A stretch of 43,687 bases of DNA, taken from the NCBI GenBank assembly GCA_023399465.1, contig JAEWPB010000109.1:1-43687 (forward strand), read 5' to 3'. Positions 8,032 through 15,136 of the stretch are shown here, in pieces. Made by a program: the position numbers and the translations under genes. The first letter of the stretch is position 1; each line of letters opens with the position of its first letter. This DNA is from Pseudomonadota bacterium. Its GTDB lineage: Bacteria > Pseudomonadota > Alphaproteobacteria > Rhizobiales > Rhizobiaceae. A model generated the notes under the pieces. That model searched no databases and was not told where the DNA came from. It saw only the letters and a list, made by a program, of their open reading frames with translations.

Positions 8032-8885
8032 GGCTGGCCGTCTGCCTGCTCTCCGCCCTTGTTCTGCGCGCGCGGGCTCGCCGCCTGACCCTGCCGCTGC
8101 GCCAGTCGCAACTGCGAGATCCGGCTCCATTCGCCAAGACGGGTCGCCTCGCGCATCGCGTCGATGATGAAATCGATATGCGCATGCGCGGCCGCCTTGG
8201 CCGCCTCGGGCTCGCCGGCAATGATCGCATCGTAGATTGCGGCATGCTGCGCCAGCATGCGGTCGCGATAGCCGGGCAGCACGCGCAGCATGCGCCTATT
8301 ATAGAAGATGCCGTCGCTCAGGAGGCGGTAGCAGGCGCGCATGGTGTGCATCAGCACGATGTTGTGCGCCGCCTCGCCAATGGCATTGTGCAGTTCGATA
8401 TCCGCGGCAAGCTCGGCCTCGTCGTCCGCTTCGTCATGGGCACGGCGCATGCCGGCCATGATGCGGGTCAGCAGCGCCTTGTCTGTTTCGGTTGCCCGTC
8501 GGGCCGCAAGCTCGGCCGTCAGGCCCTCGAGTTCGCGCCGGTACTCGAGATAGTCGAGGACGGCGCGCTCGTGCCGGGCAATCAGGTCGGCGAGCGGCTT
8601 GGAGAACACCTGCCCGACGATATCGGCGACGAAGGTGCCGCCGCCATGGGAACTGACCAGCAGCCCGCGGGCCTCGAGCTCCTTCAGCGCCTCGCGCAGG
8701 ATCGGGCGCGAGACGTCGAAACGCTGTGCCAGGTCGCGTTCGCCGGGCAGGCGATCGCCGTCGCGCAGCACGCCGTCGAGGATCAGCCCCTCGATCTGCT
8801 GCACCACCTCGTCGGCGGTGCGGCTGTGGCGTATCTGCGGATAGAGGTCGGACACGTCCGGGTCCTTGCCTTCTCGGTCAATCAT
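8028..8885 (-). CDS. GntR-family regulator, FadR/FCD subfamily
   Basis: A 285-residue transcription factor. Residues ~20-85 form the winged helix (GDRLPGERDLAQRFDVSRPILREALKELEARGLL, a typical GntR recognition region). Residues ~110-240 form the all-helical FCD ligand domain with conserved pieces ELHNAIGEAAHN and AQHAAIYDAI ahead of HIDF, which carry the usual Asp/His metal ligands. The start MIDREGKD at 8885 is chosen over longer in-frame extensions because it matches the family's N-terminus. Members of this group (LldR, PdhR, GlcC) respond to small organic acids. The overlap with the LutA-like gene (ATGA at 8028-8031) suggests autoregulation of an organic-acid unit, which is inference. Confidence 0.9.
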   Translation of the reverse strand: MIDREGKDPDVSDLYPQIRHSRTADEVVQQIEGLILDGVLRDGDRLPGERDLAQRFDVSRPILREALKELEARGLLVSSHGGGTFVADIVGQVFSKPLADLIARHERAVLDYLEYRRELEGLTAELAARRATETDKALLTRIMAGMRRAHDEADDEAELAADIELHNAIGEAAHNIVLMHTMRACYRLLSDGIFYNRRMLRVLPGYRDRMLAQHAAIYDAIIAGEPEAAKAAAHAHIDFIIDAMREATRLGEWSRISQLRLAQRQGQAASPRAQNKGGEQADGQP

Positions 8886-8907
8886 TCGTCTGCCTTGCTT
8901 GAGATGG

Positions 8908-8939
8908 GACCAGTTAAGCCACGCTTTCCGGAAGTGGTC
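8908..8939. promoter_or_regulatory. Candidate GntR operator half-sites
   Basis: In the 223-base region between the GntR gene and the DUF3422 gene, GACCA (8908-8912) and TGGTC (8935-8939) form an inverted pair, with another TGTCCA just downstream. FadR-subfamily operators often have TGGT...ACCA half-sites, but normally closer together than here. The position just upstream of gntR fits autoregulation. This is a weak candidate by eye. Confidence 0.25.
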
Positions 8940-9108
8940 AAATATTCTGTCCAGTTGAGGGTTTGGTTTTTCGTCGCGATTTTCCACCTGCGGCAAAACG
9001 GCCCTTTGTCTTTCCCGTCTGGCGTTTGTTAGGTTTGCGGGAGGTTCCGTGGGGGACGCGTCGAACACGCGCACGGAAGCGTCAAAATGGAGAGGGATTG
9101 CTGCGGCG

Positions 9109-10380
9109 ATGGCGAAGGGCAATTTTGCATTTCCGGGAGCACCCGAACGAGCGCTCGCGCTCGGCGAGATTCATTCGAGGCCCTACGCGCTGGTGACGGC
9201 GCCGCGGGTTATCTTTCAGCTGGCGTTCATGATGGACGGCGGTGCAGCGGTCCATCATTCGGTCATCGCCGAGATGTCGCGCTCGCGCGGGGTGGCGCCG
9301 CCGGATCGGGATGCGCGCCACCACACCTTGCCCTGGGGGCCGGGAACACTGCGCTGGGAACGGCACACGGAATTCTCCACCTGGTTCTGGGATGGACCGG
9401 TGCCGGAGAAGTTCGGCGGCGAGGTGTTGTTCCATCCGTTCGGTGACAGTTTCTCGCCGCCCGGTTCGCTGATTTCAGGCATCAGGCTCGAGATCAGGCC
9501 GGAAGGTCCCGAAACCCGGGAGGCGATAAGCCTCTTCGATCCGGCGAGCCTTTGTCATAGCGAGGTCAAGAACGGGCAGGCGGCGATCCTGACCGATTTC
9601 CGCCAGAACGGTGACGGCCTGACCCAGATTCTGGTAATCGACCGCGGCCTGACCGAGACCGGAACCGGTGCACTGGTTCAGCGCCTGCTCGACATCGAGA
9701 CCTACCGGACGCTCGCCATGCTCGGCCTGCCGCTGGCCCAGACGCTGTCGCCGGAGATCCGCCGCATCGAGGACGGGTTGACCGCGGTTACCCAGCGCAT
9801 GAAGGCCCATGCCCGCGAGGAAGCCGACGCCATGCTTGGCGAGATCACCCGGCTTGCGGCTGAGCTCGAGGCCAATGCGGTGCTCAGCCTCTATCGTTTC
9901 GGCGCCAGCCGCGCCTATGACGTCATCGTTGCCGAGCGGATCAAGACGCTCGGCGAAACCGCGGTTCCCGGCTTCGAGACGCTGGGCTCTTTCCTCGAAC
10001 GCCGTCTCGCGCCTGCGATGCGCACCTGCCAGTCGGTCGAGGAAAGACAGGCAAACCTGTCACGCAAGCTGTTCCGCGCCACCGGCCTCGTGCGCAGCTG
10101 GATCGACGTGGAACTCGAGCGCCAGAACTCGGATCTGCTCGCCTCGATGGACCGACGTGCCAACCTGCAGCTCAGGCTGCAGCAGACGGTCGAAGGCCTC
10201 TCGGTCGCGGCCATCTCCTACTATGTCGTCGGCCTTGTCGGCTATATCGCCAAGGCCATCAGCCACGACGTCCTGCCGGTCGATCCGAGCGTCATTACCG
10301 GCATATCCGTACCGTTCTCGGTGCTTGGCGTCTGGCTGGTGGTGCGCCGCATCCGCAAAAGCCATCTGGACGGGCATTAG
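9109..10380 (+). CDS. DUF3422 family membrane protein
   Basis: A 423-residue protein of the DUF3422 family, whose function is not established. The N-terminal FPGAPERALALGEIHSRPYA stretch and a ~330-residue mixed soluble part with helices (residues ~240-360) precede two C-terminal hydrophobic segments (about residues 364-384 and 393-413) and a short basic tail, RRIRKSHLDGH. It is therefore probably an inner-membrane protein with a large cytoplasmic domain. ATG 9109 matches the usual family start; an in-frame GTG at 9049 has a GGGAGG only 4 bases upstream and would add 20 residues. The gene is divergent from gntR and converges on the sulfotransferase gene 25 bases away. Confidence 0.88.
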   Translation: MAKGNFAFPGAPERALALGEIHSRPYALVTAPRVIFQLAFMMDGGAAVHHSVIAEMSRSRGVAPPDRDARHHTLPWGPGTLRWERHTEFSTWFWDGPVPEKFGGEVLFHPFGDSFSPPGSLISGIRLEIRPEGPETREAISLFDPASLCHSEVKNGQAAILTDFRQNGDGLTQILVIDRGLTETGTGALVQRLLDIETYRTLAMLGLPLAQTLSPEIRRIEDGLTAVTQRMKAHAREEADAMLGEITRLAAELEANAVLSLYRFGASRAYDVIVAERIKTLGETAVPGFETLGSFLERRLAPAMRTCQSVEERQANLSRKLFRATGLVRSWIDVELERQNSDLLASMDRRANLQLRLQQTVEGLSVAAISYYVVGLVGYIAKAISHDVLPVDPSVITGISVPFSVLGVWLVVRRIRKSHLDGH

Positions 10381-10405
10381 CCTTCGAGGCTTGCGATGGA
10401 CAGGG

Positions 10406-11245
10406 TCATGTCGTCTTGCTGCCCTGCAGCCAGGCGGTGAGGTCACGTCCGAGCAGCTTGCCGAGCCGCTCCACCTCGGGGGCATAATATTCGGTCAGGC
10501 GGTCGCGCATGTCCCGGCTCAGAGGCACGTAGTCGAGTTCTCTGGCGATCAGGCTACGGGCTGCCTGAAAGCCGCGATACTTGCGCAGCGGCGCGACGAC
10601 GGGCTTCAGCGGCTTCAGGATCTGGCGGAGCCGCGGTCCCACCATCGGCACGGTCTTGTCCTTCACCTTGCCCTCGAGCGGTGCCAGGTGGAGGCCGCCA
10701 TCGAGCCGTAGGAAATCGCCAACGATGTCGAGTTGCCGCTGGGCATCGCGGCGCATGTCCTCGAAAAACAGCACCAGCAGTTGTTCCTGCGGAAACGCAT
10801 CGCGATAGGCCCGCAGCTGGTCGTGATAGAAGCCGTTGATGAGGAAGCGCCGGCCGTGGCCGTGACGGGGGTCGAGATAGTGCTCGATGTCGCGGCCGAC
10901 TTCACCGCGGCGGTAGAGCATGCAGTAGTCGGAATAGGCCCGGTCGACGGGATTGCGCAACTGGGCGATCAGTCTTGCGTGGGGAAGGGCAGCCCGGATG
11001 CGGCCACATGCCTGCGGCTCGTCGAGATAGGAGTTCGATTTCTCCCCGACCAGCCGATGATGCGGTTCCCTGTCAAACTGGGAAAGGTACCAGTCGTCGC
11101 CGAGCGCGTGATGGCGGCTGAAATAGTGCAGTTCCGGGCTCGGCATGCAGATGTGGCCTTCCTGCTGCAGGCATTGCTGCAGCCAGGTGGTGGCGCTCTT
11201 GGCCGCGCCGATGATCAGAAAATCGATCTCGCTCATCTCTATCAT
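10406..11245 (-). CDS. Sulfotransferase domain protein
   Basis: A 279-residue PAPS-dependent sulfotransferase-fold protein. The 5'-phosphosulfate loop IIGAAKSATTWL is at about residues 11-22, and the 3'-phosphate-binding RNPVDRAYSDY is at about residues 97-107. ATG 11245 has AGGAG about 10 bases upstream; a second ATG lies at 11236. It sits 23 bases after a GT4 glycosyltransferase on the same strand, at the left edge of the exopolysaccharide locus. The likely role is sulfation of a sugar hydroxyl in the polymer or a lipid-linked precursor, in the cytoplasm. The acceptor is unknown. No PAPS-synthesis genes (cysDN/nodPQ) lie in this window, so PAPS must come from elsewhere. Confidence 0.88.
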   Translation of the reverse strand: MIEMSEIDFLIIGAAKSATTWLQQCLQQEGHICMPSPELHYFSRHHALGDDWYLSQFDREPHHRLVGEKSNSYLDEPQACGRIRAALPHARLIAQLRNPVDRAYSDYCMLYRRGEVGRDIEHYLDPRHGHGRRFLINGFYHDQLRAYRDAFPQEQLLVLFFEDMRRDAQRQLDIVGDFLRLDGGLHLAPLEGKVKDKTVPMVGPRLRQILKPLKPVVAPLRKYRGFQAARSLIARELDYVPLSRDMRDRLTEYYAPEVERLGKLLGRDLTAWLQGSKTT

Positions 11246-11268
11246 GCGATCTGCTCCTGCGGCGGATG

Positions 11269-12498
11269 TCAGACGGTATGGACGCTTGCCTCAGTATGAA
11301 CGGCCTCCGAAGGGCCCGGGGGCGGCGCTGGCCGGTCGAGAAGGCGCTCGTAGATGCGGGTGATGCAATCGACGTGGTGGGCCGCTCCGTATCTGGAACG
11401 GGCATCGGCCTGGGCGGTCTCGCTGATCCTCTGCCACCTGCCTTCGTTCAGCAGCAGTTGCTCGAGCGGCGCGACGAAGGCTCGCGGATTTTCCGGTTCG
11501 ACCAGAAGGCCGGTCCGGCCGTCGTCGATCGCCTCGGGATTGCCACCGTGATTTGTGGCGATGACGGGCGTGCCGAGCAGCATGGCCTCGATCAGCGTGC
11601 GCCCGAACGGCTCGCCGACCGCCGGCACCAGCAGCGCGTCGACACCGCACATGTTTGGCTCGACCGGCGAGCGGAAGCCCATGAGGCGGATGCGGTCGGC
11701 GATGCCGAGTTCGGCAGCGCGGCCAAGTACCGCCTCGTCGAGCGGGGGGCCGGTCGTAGAGGGAACCCCGAACAGCAGCCCGGCCACCGGAACGCCGGGA
11801 TTGGCGCGGATGAAGGCATGGACCGCCTCGACGAAAAGCAGCGGCCGCTTGCGTTCGATCAGCGAACCGAAATAGCCGAGAAAGCGCGTCTCTCCCGGCA
11901 TACCGAGCTCGGTGGCCAGCGCCCTGTGGCAGGAAGCGCGATCCGGAATGTTCTCGGGATGATCGAACGGGCTGTGCAGCACGGTCAGCCGCTTGCGCAC
12001 CGGCAGTATCGGCCGATCCGGCGCGGCGAAGTGCGACACCGTGACGATATGATTGGCGAGCAGGGGCGCCAGCAGGTTGACGCCACGGGCCCCGGGATCG
12101 CTTCGATGATGCCAGAGCAGCTTTGCACCGGCGAGTCGCGCGGGAAGCGCCCATGTCGCATGCATCCGCCCGTCGTTGGTGTGGACGATATCGACCCGGT
12201 GCCGGAGCAGGAAGCGGCGAAGTCTGTGAGTCGCGGCTGTCACTGCCAGAACGGCTCGCAGGCTGACGGTCTGCGGTTCGGTGGGCGACAGCAGTTCGAC
12301 CGGAGGCGCAGTGAGAAACGCAAGGCCTCGCTCCGTGAGGTAGGTTGCCAGAACGCCGTCGATGCAGTGCAACACGATCAGCGGCCGGACCCGGCGCTGA
12401 TCGAGGCCGCAAATCAGGTTGATCGCGGAAATGTGGCTGCCGCCGACCTCATCGCCGACGAACGGAAACACGACGATGATAGCCTTGCTGGCGTCCAT
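11269..12498 (-). CDS. Glycosyltransferase family 4 (GT-B fold)
   Basis: A 409-residue retaining glycosyltransferase. An N-terminal GT4 acceptor domain (FPFVGDEVGGSHISA, glycine-rich loop near residue 18) is followed by a GT1-type donor-binding domain starting near residue 195 (RFLGYFGSLIERKRP). The EX7E-like element EPFGRTLIEAM is at about residue 310, with the following GTPVIATNHGG. No signal peptide or membrane segment is seen, so it acts at the inner face of the membrane on lipid-linked sugar. It is co-directional with the sulfotransferase gene (23-base gap), so the two may act on the same sugar. A 266-base gap separates it from the epimerase gene upstream, so it probably has its own promoter. 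Donor sugar unknown. Confidence 0.9.
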   Translation of the reverse strand: MDASKAIIVVFPFVGDEVGGSHISAINLICGLDQRRVRPLIVLHCIDGVLATYLTERGLAFLTAPPVELLSPTEPQTVSLRAVLAVTAATHRLRRFLLRHRVDIVHTNDGRMHATWALPARLAGAKLLWHHRSDPGARGVNLLAPLLANHIVTVSHFAAPDRPILPVRKRLTVLHSPFDHPENIPDRASCHRALATELGMPGETRFLGYFGSLIERKRPLLFVEAVHAFIRANPGVPVAGLLFGVPSTTGPPLDEAVLGRAAELGIADRIRLMGFRSPVEPNMCGVDALLVPAVGEPFGRTLIEAMLLGTPVIATNHGGNPEAIDDGRTGLLVEPENPRAFVAPLEQLLLNEGRWQRISETAQADARSRYGAAHHVDCITRIYERLLDRPAPPPGPSEAVHTEASVHTV

Positions 12499-12764
12499 GT
12501 CATCCCATCCGCTTCAGCATCGGACCCTGTCCGAGCGCGGCCGTTGATCAGAGCATTACACGGGTACAGACCGCGTCGCTCGTTTTCTCCGTAGCGATGC
12601 CGGCATTGTCCCCGCACCGAGGCGTGACCACCTCGGCCGGACAACATGCGTGAAAGTTATCACTAATTTAGGGCCCATTCACCTTTGGCGGCGGATTATT
12701 TTTCCAACGCACGGAAGCAGGCAACGCATCCATGCCGGCTTGCCGAAGGCCGTATCCGCCTGCT
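12499..12764. other. Intergenic region upstream of the GT4-sulfotransferase pair
   Basis: These 266 bases lie between the end of the UDP-glucuronate epimerase gene and the start of the GT4 gene, both on the minus strand. A less GC-rich patch at about 12650-12670 could hold the promoter for the GT4 gene. I see no credible ORF, RNA gene or strong hairpin. Confidence 0.5.
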
Positions 12765-13784
12765 TCAACCGTCGAGATAGCCGCGGGCCTCGATGTACCA
12801 GTCGACAAAGGCCGTCACACCCTTCTCCAGCGTGGTTTCCGGCTTGTAGCCGGTCAGCGCCAGCAGCAGGTCCGGGCTGGCATAGGTGCGCGGGACGTCG
12901 CCCTGTTGCATCGGCAGCATTTTCTTCCGGGCAGCCTTGCCAAGCACGCGTTCGATGGTCTCGACGAAATCGAGAAGGCCCACCGGCTGGCCGCCACCGA
13001 TGTTGACCACCCGGAACGGCGCCTGGTGCGACAGCGTATCCTCGACGCCGGGACGTTGAACGCGGTTCGCCTCGCCGGGAACCACATGCGACAACCGGAT
13101 GATGCCCTCGACGAGATCGTCGATATAGGTGAAATCGCGGCTCATCCTGCCTTCGCCGTAGATCTCGATTTCCCGGTCTTCCAACATGGCCTTGACGAAC
13201 TTGAACAGCGCCATGTCCGGCCGGCCCCACGGCCCGTAGACGGTAAAGAAGCGGAAGGCCGTCACCGGTATCTTGTAGAGATGCGAATAGCTGTGCGCCA
13301 TCAGTTCCATGGACTTCTTGGTGGCGGCATAGAAGGTCAGCGGCTCGTCGGCCTTGTCCGATTCCCTGAACGGGATCGACGGGTTGGCGCCATAGACCGA
13401 GGACGTCGAAGCCAGCATCAGGTGGCCGACATTGGCGGCCTTGGCAAGTTCAAGGATGTTCCACGAACCTATCAGGTTGGAATCGAGGTAGGCCTTGGGA
13501 TTTTCGAGACTGTAGCGCACGCCTGCCTGCGCAGCGAGATGGATGATGACGTCGGGCCGGGCAGTGCCGATCGCATCCTCCACTGCAGCCCGGTCTTCGA
13601 GCATCGCGATCGCCGGCGTGAATGCGTGGAATTGCGAGAGCGCTGCGTGGCGCGCCTCCTTCAGGCGGAGATTGTAGTAAGTGGTCATCCCGTCGAAACC
13701 GGTGACCTCGTGCCCGTGCTCCAGCAGGCGGCGGGCGAGATGAAAGCCGATGAATCCGGCGGTGCCGGTGATGAAATAGCGCAT
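12765..13784 (-). CDS. lpsL: UDP-glucuronate 4-epimerase (LpsL-like)
   Basis: A 339-residue extended short-chain dehydrogenase that interconverts UDP-glucuronate and UDP-galacturonate using bound NAD. The NAD loop TGTAGFIGFHLARRL is at residues 5-19. HLAAQAGVRYSLENP (about residue 80), the catalytic Ser in ASTSSVYG, and YAATKK (about residue 150, the YxxxK pair) are all present. So is FRFFTVYGPWGRPDMALFKF, typical of the glucuronate epimerase group. ATG 13784 lies 2 bases after the ugd stop codon, so the two are co-translated; the order ugd then epimerase matches rkpK-lpsL of Sinorhizobium (from memory). It supplies galacturonate for lipopolysaccharide core or for the polymer encoded here. 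Confidence 0.92.
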   Translation of the reverse strand: MRYFITGTAGFIGFHLARRLLEHGHEVTGFDGMTTYYNLRLKEARHAALSQFHAFTPAIAMLEDRAAVEDAIGTARPDVIIHLAAQAGVRYSLENPKAYLDSNLIGSWNILELAKAANVGHLMLASTSSVYGANPSIPFRESDKADEPLTFYAATKKSMELMAHSYSHLYKIPVTAFRFFTVYGPWGRPDMALFKFVKAMLEDREIEIYGEGRMSRDFTYIDDLVEGIIRLSHVVPGEANRVQRPGVEDTLSHQAPFRVVNIGGGQPVGLLDFVETIERVLGKAARKKMLPMQQGDVPRTYASPDLLLALTGYKPETTLEKGVTAFVDWYIEARGYLDG

Positions 13785-13786
13785 CG

Positions 13787-15103
13787 TTATTCCCCGGCCC
13801 CCGGACGTCCGACCCCGTGATAGGTGAAGCCGTGGCGCGTGACTTCCCGGACCGGATAGACGTTGCGCAGGTCGACCAGCACAGGCGTCTTCATCAGTCC
13901 GTGCAGGCGGCGAAAATCGAGGGCGCGAAACTCGTCCCACTCGGTCACCAGCACCAGCGCATCCGCACCTTCAGCAATGTCGTAGGCATCCCGGCCGAAA
14001 TGGACGTCCGCCAGCAGTTCCCGCGCTGCCGGCATGCCTTCCGGATCGTAGCCGTGGACGATGGCGCCGTGGTCCTGCAGCGCCTGGGTGATGGCGATCG
14101 ACGGCGCCTCGCGCATGTCATCGGTGTTCGGCTTGAAGGTCAGGCCGAGCAGGGCGATGTGCTTGCCGCGGACATCGCCGTCGCAGGCAGCGATGATCTT
14201 GCGGGCCATCGCGCGCTTGCGGGTATCGTTGACGGCAACGGTCGCTTCGACAAGCCGCACCGGACTGTCGTAGTCCTGCGCCGTCTTGACCAGCGCCACC
14301 GTGTCCTTGGGAAAGCACGAGCCGCCATAGCCGGGCCCGGCATGCAGGAACTTGTCGCCGATCCGCTTGTCGAGACCGATCCCCTTGGCGACCTTCTGCA
14401 CGTCGGCGCCGACGCGTTCGCAGAGATCGGCGATCTCGTTGATGAAGGTGATCTTCATCGCCAGGAAAGCGTTGCCGGCATATTTGATCAGTTCGGAGGT
14501 CCGCCGTTCGCAGAAGAGCAGCGGGGCTTCGTTGAGGTAGAGCGGACGGTAGACCTCGCGCATCACCTCGATCGCCCGCGGTTCCTCGGTGCCGATGACG
14601 ATGCGGTCCGGGCGCTTGAAGTCGGCGATCGCCGCGCCTTCGCGCAGGAACTCCGGATTGGAGACGACGGCAATGTCGGCCTGCGGATTGGTTTCGCGGA
14701 TGATGCGCTCGACCTCGTCACCGGTTCCCACCGGCACCGTCGACTTGGTGACGATTACCGTGAAGCCGGTAACCGCCGTGGCGATCTCGCGCGCGGCCGC
14801 ATAGACGTAGCTGAGGTCGGCATGGCCGTCACCGCGCCGCGAAGGCGTACCCACCGCTATGAACACAACGTCGGCCGCGCGCACGGCGCCGGAGATGTCG
14901 GTGGAAAACTGCAGGCGGCCGGATTTCTGGTTCGTCTCGACGATCGCGTTCAGCCCGGGCTCGTAGATCGGGATGATGCCCTGGCGCAGGGCCTCAATCT
15001 TGCTTTCGACCTTGTCGACGCAAACGACGTCGTGGCCGAAATCGGCAAAACAGGCTCCCGAGACCAGGCCGACATACCCGGAGCCGATCATTACAAGACG
15101 CAT
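13787..15103 (-). CDS. ugd: UDP-glucose 6-dehydrogenase
   Basis: This oxidises UDP-glucose to UDP-glucuronate with two NAD. The 438 residues fit the bacterial family. Features are the N-terminal Rossmann loop IGSGYVGLVSGACFADFGH (residues 6-24), KSTVPVGTG near residue 120, NPEFLREG near residue 150 with a conserved Glu, the catalytic Cys in GYGGSCFPKD near residue 260, and the C-terminal LGLTFKPNTDDMREAP near residue 318. The gene is the middle member of a minus-strand unit (ExoP-like gene, ugd, lpsL) with 33-base and 2-base gaps. The Sinorhizobium counterpart is called rkpK. Its product feeds the downstream 4-epimerase. Confidence 0.96.
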   Translation of the reverse strand: MRLVMIGSGYVGLVSGACFADFGHDVVCVDKVESKIEALRQGIIPIYEPGLNAIVETNQKSGRLQFSTDISGAVRAADVVFIAVGTPSRRGDGHADLSYVYAAAREIATAVTGFTVIVTKSTVPVGTGDEVERIIRETNPQADIAVVSNPEFLREGAAIADFKRPDRIVIGTEEPRAIEVMREVYRPLYLNEAPLLFCERRTSELIKYAGNAFLAMKITFINEIADLCERVGADVQKVAKGIGLDKRIGDKFLHAGPGYGGSCFPKDTVALVKTAQDYDSPVRLVEATVAVNDTRKRAMARKIIAACDGDVRGKHIALLGLTFKPNTDDMREAPSIAITQALQDHGAIVHGYDPEGMPAARELLADVHFGRDAYDIAEGADALVLVTEWDEFRALDFRRLHGLMKTPVLVDLRNVYPVREVTRHGFTYHGVGRPGAGE

Positions 15104-15136
15104 TGAAACCCCTCTTTCCGGCTGGCGATGGCCGGA

